Source of the DNA: Nocardioides alcanivorans
GTDB taxonomy: Bacteria; Actinomycetota; Actinomycetes; Propionibacteriales; Nocardioidaceae
NCBI RefSeq assembly: GCF_021555175.1
Contig: NZ_JAKGRW010000006.1
Span: 1 to 64,000 of the forward strand
Direction: 5' to 3'
Length of the DNA stretch: 64,000 bases
Position numbers and translations under genes: made by a program. Under the pieces are notes generated by a model. It was not told the origin of the DNA. It searched no databases and saw only the letters and a list, made by a program, of their open reading frames with translations. Positions 55,802 through 64,000 of the stretch are shown piece by piece; the first letter of the stretch is position 1; the number at the start of each line of letters is the position of its first letter.

Positions 55802-57387
55802 TCAGACGCCGCAGGCGGGCGCGTCGGGCAGTGGCGCCGGCACGCCCACCGCCGGCATGCCGAGCCCCACACCCTTGCTCGGCGCAGGCTCAGCCGTACG
55901 CCGCTCCCACGCGTCACCGGCACGAGTGCGGCGCAGTGACAGCACCGGGCCGTCGGCGACCAGGTGGTGGGGAGCTGCATAAGTGATCTCGACGGTGACC
56001 ATGTCACCGGGGCGCGGTCGCACGTCGGTGGTCGAGCCGGTGCCCCCGGTGGTCGAGCCCATCCCGTCGGTGGTCGAGCCCATCCCGTCGGTGGTCGAGC
56101 CTGTCGAGACCAAGGAGAAGTCGGCCTCGAAGTGCACCAACCGGTTGTCGGGCGCGCGGCCGGAGAGGCGGTGGGTGGCAGCGTCCTTGCGGCCCTCACC
56201 CTCGGCGACCATCAGCTCGACCGTGCGTCCGACGAGCGCCTTGTTCTCGCTCCAAGTGATCTCGTTGACCAACTCGGTGAGCCGTTGGTAGCGATCCTTG
56301 ACCACGGCCGGGTCGATCTGGTCGTCGAGGACCGCGGCAGGGGTGCCGGGACGCTTGGAGTACTGGAAGGTGAAGGCGCCCGAGAAGCGGGCCTCGCGGA
56401 CCACGTGCATGGTCTCGAGGAAGTCCTCCTCGGTCTCCCCGGGAAGCCGACGATGATGTCGGTGGTGATCGCGGCGTCGGGGATGGCGGCGCGCACCCGG
56501 TCGATGATGCCGAGGAACTTGCTCTGCCGGTAGGACCGGCGCATGTCCTTGAGGACCTTGTCGGAGCCCGACTGCAGCGGCATGTGAAGGCTGGGCATCA
56601 CGTTGGGCGTCTCGGCCATCGCCTCGATGACGTCGTCGGTGAACTCGGCCGGGTGGGGGCTGGTGAAACGGACCCGCTCGAGCCCCTCGATCTCGCCGCA
56701 GGCGCGCAGCAGCTTGGAGAAGGCCTGGCGGTCACCGAACTCCACGCCGTAGGCGTTGACGTTCTGCCCCAGCAGTGTCACCTCGGTGACGCCTTCCGCC
56801 ACCAGCGCCTCGATCTCGGCGAGGATCTCGCCGGGGCGGCGGTCCTTCTCCTTGCCGCGCAGGCTGGGCACGATGCAGAAGGTGCAGGTGTTGTTGCAGC
56901 CGACGGAGATCGACACCCACGCGGCGTACGCCGACTCCCGGCGGGTCGGAAGGGTCGAGGGGAAGACCTCGAGCGATTCGAGGATCTCCACCTGCGCCTC
57001 GGCCTGTGACCGCGCCCGGTCGAGCAGCGCCGGCAGCGAGCCGATGTTGTGCGTGCCGAAGACGACGTCGACCCACGGCGCCTTCTCGATGATCGTGTCG
57101 CGGTCCTTCTGCGCCATGCAGCCACCGACGGCGATCTGCAGGTCCGGCTTCTTCGCCTTGACGGGGGCCAGGTGGCCGAGGTTGCCGTAGAGCTTGTTGT
57201 CGGCGTTCTCCCGCACCGCGCAGGTGTTGAACACGACGACGTCGGCCTGCTCCCCCGTGGGAGCGGCGACGTAGCCGGCTTCCTCCAGCAGGCCGCTCAG
57301 GCGCTCGGAGTCGTGGACGTTCATCTGGCACCCGTGGGTCTTGACCTCGTAGGTGCGGGGTGCGGCGGTCTCAGGCAGTGCAGTCAT
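55802..57387 (-). CDS. miaB: tRNA-2-methylthio-N6-dimethylallyladenosine synthase (one frameshift, in-frame repeat insertion)
   Basis: About 528 residues after repair. The N-terminal MTTase domain has Cys in [31 protein letters not shown] and [11 protein letters not shown]. The radical-SAM cluster is [19 protein letters not shown]. The C-terminal TRAM domain is interrupted by (S-T-T-D-G-M-G)-type repeats encoded at 56026-56111. The frame breaks at 56437-56440 (CCCC, + strand); one more base gives [18 protein letters not shown]. It methylthiolates i6A37 made by MiaA. Start ATG 57387 ([14 protein letters not shown]). Confidence 0.94.
56026..56111. repeat. four 21-bp tandem units inside miaB (interspersed CGGTGGTCGAGCC repeat)
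   Basis: Units start at 56026, 56047, 56068 and 56089, each beginning CGGTGGTCGAGCC; the last ends CTGTCGAGACC. GGTGGTCGAGCCTGTCGAGACC-like sequences are common interspersed repeats in Nocardioides and related genomes. Here the insert is a multiple of three and adds seven residues per unit to MiaB. Confidence 0.8.
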
Positions 57388-57436
57388 GGCGCCTTCTAGG
57401 GTACGGCGACGCACCTTCAGGTCATAAGCGAGACGC

Positions 57437-58417
57437 TCAGAAGAGTGCGATCCGCCGGGCCGGCGGGAAGATCTCGTCGAGCGCGGCGAGATCACCGTCG
57501 GTCGGCACCCAGCCGCCGGCGGCTGCGTTCTGACGGATCTGCTCGGGCCGGGTGGCGCCGGCGATCACCGATGCGACCGGCTCCTGCGCCAACAGCCACG
57601 AGAACGCCACGGTGAGCTCGTCGACACCCCGAGCAGCGGCAAAGGCTCCGAACGCACGAAGTTGCTCGAAGTCGGTCCCTTCCAGGATCGAGGTGCGGGT
57701 GCTGAGCCGTGAGCCCGCGGGTGCCGTGCCGTCGGAGTACTTGCCCGTGAGCAGTCCGTTGGCCAGCGGGAAGTAGGGCAGCACGCCCAAGCCGTAGGCG
57801 CGCGCGGCGGGCAGCACCTCGAGCTCGGCGCGACGGTCGAGCAGGTTGTAGTGGTTCTGCGCGGAGATGAACCGCTCCGCACCGAGCTCGCGGGCGACGT
57901 ACTCGGCCTCGGCGATCTGCCAGCCGGCCCGGTTGGAGTGACCCACGTAGCGCACCTTGCCCGAGGCCACCAACGCATCGAGGGCCGACAGGGTCTCGTC
58001 GATCGGCGTCAGCGGGTCGGGAGTGTGGAACTGGTAGAGGTCGATGTGGTCGGTGCCCAGCCGCCGCAAGGATGCCTCGACGGCCTGGATCACGTAACGG
58101 CGCGAGCCCCGGGCTCCGAAGTCCACGCCATTGGCCCCGCGGACATCCATGCCGAACTTCGTCGCGACGACCACCTCGGCGCGCCGGGAGCCCAGTGCCT
58201 TGCCGAGCCGGATCTCGGACAGCCCGGGCTCCGCTCCGTACGAGTCGGCGGTGTCGAAGAGCGTCACTCCCGCGTCGAGCGCGGCGTTGACCAGCGCATC
58301 GGCGCCCTCCTGGGAGTACGACGCCGCGTGGGCCCGTCCGAGGGTGTTGCAGCCCAGGCCGACGGCGGAGACCACCAGGCCCGAGGCGCCCAGACGCCGG
58401 TAGCTCATCTCACTCAT
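57437..58417 (-). CDS. aldo/keto reductase
   Basis: 326 residues, intact. The (beta/alpha)8 AKR fold has the catalytic tetrad Asp/Tyr in [15 protein letters not shown], Lys in VVATKFGMD and His in [45 protein letters not shown] and [15 protein letters not shown] form the NADPH site. It reduces carbonyls with NADPH; the substrate is unknown. It lies just upstream of miaB (50-base gap). Confidence 0.93.
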   Translation of the reverse strand: MSEMSYRRLGASGLVVSAVGLGCNTLGRAHAASYSQEGADALVNAALDAGVTLFDTADSYGAEPGLSEIRLGKALGSRRAEVVVATKFGMDVRGANGVDFGARGSRRYVIQAVEASLRRLGTDHIDLYQFHTPDPLTPIDETLSALDALVASGKVRYVGHSNRAGWQIAEAEYVARELGAERFISAQNHYNLLDRRAELEVLPAARAYGLGVLPYFPLANGLLTGKYSDGTAPAGSRLSTRTSILEGTDFEQLRAFGAFAAARGVDELTVAFSWLLAQEPVASVIAGATRPEQIRQNAAAGGWVPTDGDLAALDEIFPPARRIALF

Positions 58418-58462
58418 GCAGCGAGCGTAGTCAGGGCCCCGTACGTCGGCACACGAGGCCGC

Positions 58463-58930
58463 CTACCTGGCGGGCTTGGGCGTCACCCACAGCTTGATGA
58501 CACCCTCGATGACGACGGTGTCGTCGTCGCGCAGCCCCCTGACCCGCACGTGCAGATCGGGGTCGTCGCCGTCCCACTGCGCCTGGTCGGTCTCGGCGAT
58601 GCACCGGATGCTGCTGGTGGCCTTGGCGGTGTAGGAGACCTCCATGCCCTTGGGGATCCAGCGCTTGTCCTTCGGGATCGTGACCTCAGCCAGCGCCCCC
58701 ATCGCGGCCTCGAGGCCGTTGCACAACGCGATCGCGTGCACGGTGCCGAGATGGTTGTGCACCGCGCGCCGCTTGGGGATCACCAGCTCGGCGTAGTTGG
58801 GGCGCAAGGTCGTGAAGGTGGGGCGGATCGAGGCGAAGTAGGGCGCCTTCTGGGAGAAGGCCAGGGAGAAGGCCTTGTTTCCGAGGGGCACTGCGATGGC
58901 CTTCTGCCAGAGGTTGAGGATCTGCGACAT
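58463..58930 (-). CDS. DUF4442 hotdog-fold thioesterase-like protein
   Basis: 155 residues. A hotdog fold with VHNHLGTVHAIALCNGLEAAMG, the DUF4442/PaaI-like active-site helix, and ISYTAKATSS-type strands in GMEVSYTAKATSSIRC. Members are putative acyl-CoA thioesterases. It is divergent from the desaturase gene (170-base region), which supports a lipid-related role. Confidence 0.8.
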   Translation of the reverse strand: MSQILNLWQKAIAVPLGNKAFSLAFSQKAPYFASIRPTFTTLRPNYAELVIPKRRAVHNHLGTVHAIALCNGLEAAMGALAEVTIPKDKRWIPKGMEVSYTAKATSSIRCIAETDQAQWDGDDPDLHVRVRGLRDDDTVVIEGVIKLWVTPKPAR

Positions 58931-59007
58931 GCCGCGATGCTACCCGCCGGTAACCAAAGCGGGAAGAATCTCGAAGATTCGCCGTGAGACCCAGGACTGG
59001 CCCACCT

Positions 59008-59034
59008 ACGGTCCCGTAACCTACGGTTCAGTAG
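59008..59034. promoter_or_regulatory. two tandem TACGG-N2-CCGTA palindromes ahead of the desaturase
   Basis: 59008-59019 (TACGGTCCCGTA) is a perfect 5-bp-arm palindrome. 59023-59034 (TACGGTTCAGTA) repeats it with one mismatch, 15 bp further on. They lie 67 bases before the desaturase and probably bind the TetR protein encoded after it. Confidence 0.6.
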
Positions 59035-59100
59035 GCGTGGCCGACGAGGCGCGCCCCGACACCACCAGACAGCACAGCCGCGCGAGAGGCAACACAACCA

Positions 59101-60045
59101 ATGACTGCGACCCTGGAAGAGCCGGTCATCCGCGCCACCCGCGGCGGCGACACCCAGTCGAAGCTCGAACAGTTTGCGCTCGCACTCTTCATCCTCGTGC
59201 CGTTCCTCGCGTTCTTCGCAGCGATCCCGGTGGCGTGGGGCGGCTGGCTGGGCTGGAGCGACGTGATCATCGCAACCGTCTTCTACTTCGCGACCGGGCA
59301 CGGCATCACGGTCGGCTACCACCGGCTCTTCACCCACAAGTCCTTCAAGCCCAACCGACCCGTCAAGATCGGCCTGGCGATCGCCGGTTCGATGGCGATC
59401 GAGGGGCCGGTCGTGCGCTGGGTGGCCGACCACCGCAAGCACCACAAGTTCTCCGACCGCGACGGCGACCCGCACTCCCCGTGGAAGTACGGCACCCGCG
59501 TCCGCGACCTCGCCAAGGGAATGCTCCACGCCCACATGCTGTGGTTGTTCGACCCCGAGCAGACGCCGCAGCACAAGTACGCACCCGACCTGCTCAAGGA
59601 CCAGGACATCGTCCGGATCAGCCGTCTCTTCTGGCTCTGGACCCTGACCTCCCTCCTCCTCCCCGCCGTCATCGGCGGCCTCGCCACCTGGTCGTGGCAG
59701 GGCGCACTGACCGCCTTCTTCTGGGGTTCGATCGTGCGCATCGGCCTGCTCCACCACGTGACGTGGTCGATCAACTCGATCTGCCACACCATCGGCGAGC
59801 GCCCCTTCATCTCCCGCGACAAGTCGTCCAACGTGTGGTGGCTGGCCATCCCGTCGATGGGCGAGTCGTGGCACAACCTCCACCACGCCGACCCCACCTG
59901 CGCCCGTCACGGCGTGCTGCGCGGCCAGGTCGACACCTCCGCCCGGCTGATCTGGCTCTTCGAGAAGGCGGGCTGGGTTCGCGACGTGCGGTGGCCCGTC
60001 GAGGAGCGCATCCAGAGCAAGCTCGTCGCCAACCAGGCGGCCTGA
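59101..60045 (+). CDS. membrane acyl-CoA (delta-9-type) fatty acid desaturase
   Basis: 314 residues, intact. Three His boxes bind the di-iron centre: HRLFTH, HRKHHK and HNLHHADP. GYHRLFTHKSFK, DHRKHHKFSDRDGDPHSPW and SINSICHTIGERPF are typical of stearoyl-CoA desaturases. Four membrane helices are visible. It introduces a double bond into acyl-CoA using oxygen and a reductase/ferredoxin. It is followed 35 bases on by a TetR regulator. Confidence 0.94.
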   Translation: MTATLEEPVIRATRGGDTQSKLEQFALALFILVPFLAFFAAIPVAWGGWLGWSDVIIATVFYFATGHGITVGYHRLFTHKSFKPNRPVKIGLAIAGSMAIEGPVVRWVADHRKHHKFSDRDGDPHSPWKYGTRVRDLAKGMLHAHMLWLFDPEQTPQHKYAPDLLKDQDIVRISRLFWLWTLTSLLLPAVIGGLATWSWQGALTAFFWGSIVRIGLLHHVTWSINSICHTIGERPFISRDKSSNVWWLAIPSMGESWHNLHHADPTCARHGVLRGQVDTSARLIWLFEKAGWVRDVRWPVEERIQSKLVANQAA

Positions 60046-60080
60046 TCGCGGCCAAGGCACCGGTCCGGAAGAATGCACCG

Positions 60081-60694
60081 GTGGCCCCCAAGGAGAAGCG
60101 CAGCCGGATGACGGCTGCCGAGCGGCGCGAGCAGCTCATCGAGATCGCCCGGCACCTCTTCGCAGAGCGCGGCTTCGACGGCACCGCCGTCGAGGAGATC
60201 GCCAACCGCGCCGAAGTCTCCAAGCCCGTCGTCTATGAGCACTTCGGCGGCAAGGAGGGCCTCTACGCGGTGGTCGTCGACCGCGAGGTCACCATGCTGC
60301 TCACCCTCATGCGCGGCGCCCTCACCGACGGCAGTTCGCGCGAACTGCTCGAGCAGGCCGCACTCGCCCTGCTCGGCTACATCGAGGAGCATCCCGAAGG
60401 CTTCCGCATCCTCGTGCGCGACTCCCCATCGGCAGCCAGGCCGCCAGCTTCCAGTCGATCATCGGCGACACCGCGCACCGCGTCGAAGGCATCCTCGCCG
60501 ACCAATTCAAGGCACGCGGCCTCGACCCGCGCACCGCACCGATGTATGCGCAGATGCTGGTCGGCATGGTCGGCACCACCGGCCAGTGGTGGTTGAGCGC
60601 CGTACGCCGCCCACCGCGCGCCGTCGTCGCCGCGCACATCGTCAACCTGGCCTGGAACGGCCTCTCCGGTCTGGAGAAGAAGCCCCGCATCTGA
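60081..60694 (+). CDS. TetR-family regulator, probably of the desaturase (one frameshift)
   Basis: 204 residues after repair from GTG 60081 (VAPKEKRSRMTAAERREQL); ATG 60108 is possible. The HTH is LIEIARHLFAERGFDGTAVEEIANRAEVSKPVVYEHFGGKEGL-type. The frame breaks near 60426 (CCCC); one more C gives RDSPIGSQAASFQS, and the C-terminus ends LEKKPRI. Co-transcribed with the desaturase. It probably binds the tandem palindromes at 59008-59034 and responds to acyl-CoA. Confidence 0.88.
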
Positions 60695-60705
60695 AACCAA
60701 CACTG

Positions 60706-60741
60706 TCTCGATGTCAAGATTCTCGACGTGTCCGATAGAAT
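60706..60741 (+). promoter_or_regulatory. MarR operator and leaderless promoter
   Basis: TCTCGA-TG-TCAAGA (60706-60719) is a near-palindrome. The -10 hexamer TAGAAT (60736-60741) lies 6 bases before the GTG at 60748, so the transcript is probably leaderless and autoregulated. Confidence 0.6.
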
Positions 60742-60747
60742 CGCCGC

Positions 60748-61233
60748 GTGCGCGACGAAGTCGACGAGCTGGTCGAGGCGTGGAACCGGGAACGGTCCGA
60801 CCTCGACCTCTCCCCCGTGGAGGTGTTCAGCCGGATCTCCCGGCTGGCCCGACTGCTCGACCTTGCCCGCCGCAAGGCCTTCGCCGCCCAGGACATCGAG
60901 CTGTGGGAGTTCGACGTGCTCGCAGCGCTCCGCCGTGCCGGCGGTGACTACGAGCTCTCGCCCGGCAAGCTGATCAAGGAAACCCTGGTCACCTCGGGCA
61001 CGATGACCAATCGCGTGGACCGACTCGCCACCCGCGGGTTCGTGGAGCGGCTACCCGACCCCAACGACCGCCGCGGTGTGCTGGTGCGGCTCACCCCCGA
61101 GGGTCGCGAGGCCGTCGACGGCGCGTTCAGCGCCCTCGTCGAGGCCGAGCGCGACCTGCTGGCGGAACTTCCGGCCAAGGACCGCAAGCAGTTGGCCAAC
61201 TTGCTGCGCCGGCTGATGACGCCCTTCGCGTGA
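60748..61233 (+). CDS. MarR-family regulator
   Basis: 161 residues from GTG 60748. The winged helix is DIELWEFDVLAALRRAGGDYELSPGKLIKETLVTSGTMTNRVDRL followed by GFVERLPDPNDRRGVLVRLT, the MarR wing. Helices at both ends form the dimer. Probably binds the near-palindrome in its own promoter; ligand and targets unknown. Convergent with the SDR gene. Confidence 0.92.
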   Translation: MRDEVDELVEAWNRERSDLDLSPVEVFSRISRLARLLDLARRKAFAAQDIELWEFDVLAALRRAGGDYELSPGKLIKETLVTSGTMTNRVDRLATRGFVERLPDPNDRRGVLVRLTPEGREAVDGAFSALVEAERDLLAELPAKDRKQLANLLRRLMTPFA

Positions 61234-61239
61234 GACCCG

Positions 61240-62060
61240 TCAGTTGTGGGACTGGCCGCAGGTCACGTCGATGCACTGACCGCTGACCCCGCTGGCGAGA
61301 TCCGAGGCCAGGAACACCGCGGCGTCAGCGATCTCGTCCGGCGTCGGCAGTCGACGCAGGTCGGTGTCGTCGGCGACCTCGTCGTAGGACTCCTGGGCCG
61401 TCTGCCCGCCCTTCGCCTCGCGGTGGTCGAACCAGGCCCGCACCTTCTCCCCCAGATGTAGCCGGGCGCCACCGAATTGACGCGCACACCCTGCGGGCCG
61501 AGGTCGATCGACAGGCTGCGGGCGGCGGCCAGCAGGGCCGCCTTGTCCATCCGGTAGGCGCCGGAGCCGGCCAACCGGTTGCGGATCACCATCGAGTTGA
61601 TCAGGACCACCGATCCGCGGCGGGCGGTGAGTGTCGGCGCCAACTCCTGCACGAGTCCCACGGACGCGAGCACATTGAGGTCGGACCAGCTCCGCATCTT
61701 GTCCAGATCCGTGTCGATCAAGGAGATGGCCGTCGGGTGGATGAAGGCGGCGTTCATGAGCGTGTCGACGTGTCCGAAGGTGTCGACCGCGGCAGCCACC
61801 AGGTCACGGCGTGCGCCGGCGTCGGTGACGTCGGTCGGCACGGCCAGCGCCTTGCGCCCCAGTGCCCGCACCTCCTCGGCGATCCCCTCCAGACGGGCGC
61901 CGTCGCGCGCGGCGAGGACGAGGTCCGCTCCGGCCTGGGCGGAGCGCAGCACCAGGGAACGGCCGAGGTCGGGCCCGACGCCGGAGACCAGGACGACCTT
62001 GCCTGCCAGTGCCCCCGACCACGCGATGCGCTCGCCGGTCTCGACGCCCAGGTCACTCAT
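61240..62060 (-). CDS. short-chain dehydrogenase (one frameshift)
   Basis: 273 residues after repair. Rossmann motif VVLVSGVGPDLGRSLVL, NAAF (where NNAG is usual), catalytic Ser in VVLINSMVIRN and Y-x-x-x-K in GAYRMDKAALLAA. The frame breaks at 61449-61453 (CCCCC, + strand); one more base gives PGYIWGEKVRAWFDHREAKG. End DVTCGQSHN is family-typical. The substrate is unknown, perhaps a steroid or acyl intermediate. Confidence 0.85.
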
Positions 62061-62239
62061 GATCCACTCCTCACGCGGGGGCTCGGTCGGCCTCCACCAC
62101 TGGCGCGACCCTAGAAGGCGCCCACCCCCGCACCCACTGTGATCCCGGCCACTGGGAGGGCATCCGTCGTCACCCGGGCGGCGTCCCGACGGTCGGGAGC
62201 GCGAGTCGCGCAGCGACGTGCCGGAGCTAACTTCCGTGC

Positions 62240-63444
62240 ATGGAGACCTTTGACGAGCCCGGAATCACCGCGACCTTCGCAGCAGCAGTTGCCGAAGCCG
62301 AGGAACTGATCCGCACCGCTCCCTTCATCCGCACCGAGCAGGACCTCCTCGAGGGTTACGACTACCTCTCCGGGCGGATGCGTACCGCGATCGCGGCCGC
62401 GTTCAGCGCCGACCCGGGCCGCACCCTCTTCGTCAACGCCACCCACCAGTTCGCCCGGCAGGGCTTGGACAATCCGGACACCGTCTACTTCCAAGCCACC
62501 ATCCGGGACAGTGAGACCTACCTCGTGCGCGGGCGGCGCGGCTCGACCGCCGACCTCTGCTTCCAGGTGATGGCCGGCGCCTACACCGCGGACAAGAACC
62601 CTGATGCCCTCGCTGCCTTCGACGAGCGAGAGATCGAGTTCGAGGACGACGGCACCTACGAGATCAGGTTCGGGCCGGAACTGCCCGAAGGCACCGAGCG
62701 GCCGCGCAACTACTTCGTGTCCGGGGCCGGCGCGACGTCGCTGATCGTGCGCGAGGTCTACAACGACTGGGACACCGAGGAGCGCGGCACCATCTGGATC
62801 GAGCGCGTCGGGGAGTTCGGCGAGCCCAGGCCAGCCCTCACCCGGGAGCAGATGGCAAAGAAGTACGACCTCGCGGCCAAGATGCTCACCGGCTCGATCC
62901 GCACCTGGTTCGTCTTCCCCTACCAGCAGTTCCGCGACCGGGAGCCGGCCAACTCGCTCACCCCGGCGATGAGCACGCCCGGCGGCCTGACCTCGCAGCG
63001 CTCGTCGCTCGGACACTACGACCTGGCGGAGGACGAGGCGCTGGTCGTGACCGTGGCCGAGTGCGACGACTGCACCTACCAGGGCTTCCAGATCGGCTCG
63101 GACTGGTATGTCTCCACCGACTACGAGTCGCACCAGACCAGCCTGACCAAGGCGCAGGCGCAGACCGATCCCGACGGCAAGATGCGGTTCGTCATCTCCG
63201 AGCAGGACCCGGGCGTCGCGAACTGGCTGGAGACCCTCGACCACCGCACCGGCTACATCATGCTCCGCTGGCAGCAGCTCAGCCGCGACCTCACGCCCGA
63301 GGAGGGTCCGGTCGCGGAGAAGGTGAAGATCGCCGACCTCCCCGGGTGCTCCCGCACTACGAGGCCAACCGGATCACCCCGGAGGAGTACGTCGAGCGGA
63401 TCGCCGCGCGCCAGCGCGCCGTGGCCCGCCGGATGTTCTCCTGA
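62240..63444 (+). CDS. DUF1214-like protein (one frameshift)
   Basis: 401 residues after repair. The central part GTIWIERVGEFGEPRPALTREQ, YFVSGAGATSLIVREVYNDWD and GKMRFVISEQDPGVANWLETLDH resemble DUF1254/DUF1214 proteins; the last phrase is the DUF1214 Y-x-x-x-x-D-x-G-x-x-N-W-L signature in altered form. The frame breaks near 63341 (CCCC); one more C gives ADLPRVLPHYEANRITPEEYVER. No signal peptide. Function unknown. Convergent with the last gene (5-base gap). Confidence 0.75.
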
Positions 63445-63449
63445 CGGAC

Positions 63450-64000
63450 TCACCCGGCCCGGTGGATCTCCACGTCGAGTGAGTAGCCGGGCCGGGAACC
63501 CCCATCGGGGTGAGCTCGACGACGACGCCGGTCTGCACGTCGAGCGCCACCTCGTAGGCGATCGGATAGACCACGTCGGGGTGTTCCTCGCGCCACGTCG
63601 GGCCACCCGCCTCCGCCTCGTCGCGCTCCGAGACCTCGCTCCACAGCAACGCGCAGCAGCCGCAGCGCGGCTCGTAGCCGTCGACCGCGGCGACCACCGC
63701 GCGCCAGGCGGCGCGCCCCGGTGCTCGCCTTCACGCAGGTCGGTCACGATGGTTCCGTCGCTCAGCTCCGCCGGGTCGAGCATCGCCACCCACAGATAGT
63801 TGTCCCACATCGGGTCGTCGTAGCAGACGAGGAGGTCGTCGGGGCGGTGCGCGACCAGGCCGTCGAGGCGGCGTACCGGCTCGGCGTCACCGGCCCATTT
63901 CCACGCCCGGCCCCCGCCGACCTCCTCGTTCACCTGGTGCCGCTTGCCGGTGGAGTCGATGACGACCATCCGGCCGGGACGGGTCACCCACGCCTCGACC
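63450..64000 (-). CDS. hypothetical protein, N-terminus at or beyond window edge (two frameshifts)
   Basis: The C-terminal part reads RPGRMVVIDSTGKRHQVNEEV, DDPMWDNYLWVAMLDPAELSDG. After a frame change near 63715 it goes on VVAAVDGYEPRCGCCALLWSE and EEHPDVVYPIAYEVALDVQT. After another near 63500 it ends SRPGYSLDVEIHRAG. RCGCC may bind metal. I do not recognise the family. The start may be GTG 63987 or outside the window. Confidence 0.5.

Overview
The window is high-GC DNA from an actinobacterium, most likely Nocardioidaceae (Nocardioides-like). The evidence is an adenosylcobalamin-dependent ribonucleotide reductase with nrdR, actinobacterial LexA boxes (TCGAAC-N4-GTTCGA type), IdeR/DtxR iron boxes, leaderless starts, an MT0933-type small protein, and several secreted proteins ending in the Lys-rich Ig-like modules common in that family. 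The backbone order nrdJ-nrdR / LysM-lexA / dinG / hflX / dapF / miaA / miaB resembles the conserved block of Streptomyces and Mycobacterium. No tRNA, rRNA or CRISPR array was seen.

Layout. 0-5.4 kb: end of an acyl-CoA dehydrogenase, a DedA-like membrane protein, an iron-box-controlled ferredoxin/NADP reductase (fpr), an SNF2-type helicase and a nucleoside deaminase. 5.4-11.4 kb: a secreted Ig-like protein convergent with an alkaline phosphatase, two hypothetical proteins, and a two-domain GNAT acetyltransferase translationally coupled to a 32-residue membrane protein. 11.5-15.9 kb: nrdJ and nrdR with paired NrdR-like boxes and a DnaA box. 15.9-23.3 kb: a siderophore uptake cluster (binding protein, two FecCD permeases, ATPase) joined by overlapping genes to a heterodimeric ABC exporter-fold pair. 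23.4-29.4 kb: a secreted calcium-repeat protein, the SOS pair LysM protein and LexA, a secreted metalloprotease, and a DinG-like helicase. 29.4-41.4 kb: SecDF, an MFS exporter, HflX, an SDR, a broken endonuclease-like gene, a repetitive surface protein, DapF, a gamma-carbonic anhydrase, MiaA and an orphan antitoxin-like protein. 41.4-42.8 kb: an IS110-type element. 42.8-49.9 kb: a molybdenum locus (PadR, moeA, modCBA, an HTH-TOBE regulator) divergent from a secreted protein with two molybdopterin-oxidoreductase-like domains. 50-54.9 kb: an AraC regulator-thiolase-enoyl-CoA hydratase-L-2-hydroxyglutarate oxidase operon and a DinB/mycothiol-type protein. 55-64 kb: a decayed gene, miaB carrying an in-frame repeat insertion, an aldo/keto reductase, a hotdog protein, a desaturase with its TetR regulator, a MarR regulator, an SDR, a DUF1214-like protein and a partial gene.

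A dominant property of the sequence is that about twenty genes are broken by single-base frameshifts. Nearly all are repaired by adding one base to a run of 4-6 G or C, including in genes expected to be essential (dapF). This looks like consensus sequencing error rather than biology. For those genes I give the repaired extent. Two endonuclease/AbiEi-like genes (36 kb and 55 kb) have other lesions; the one at 55 kb looks genuinely decayed.

The most interesting biology is the molybdenum locus with its tandem-domain secreted protein, the ABC pair with one fully degenerate nucleotide site, the dense LexA operator in front of the LysM gene, and the coupled 32-residue membrane protein.
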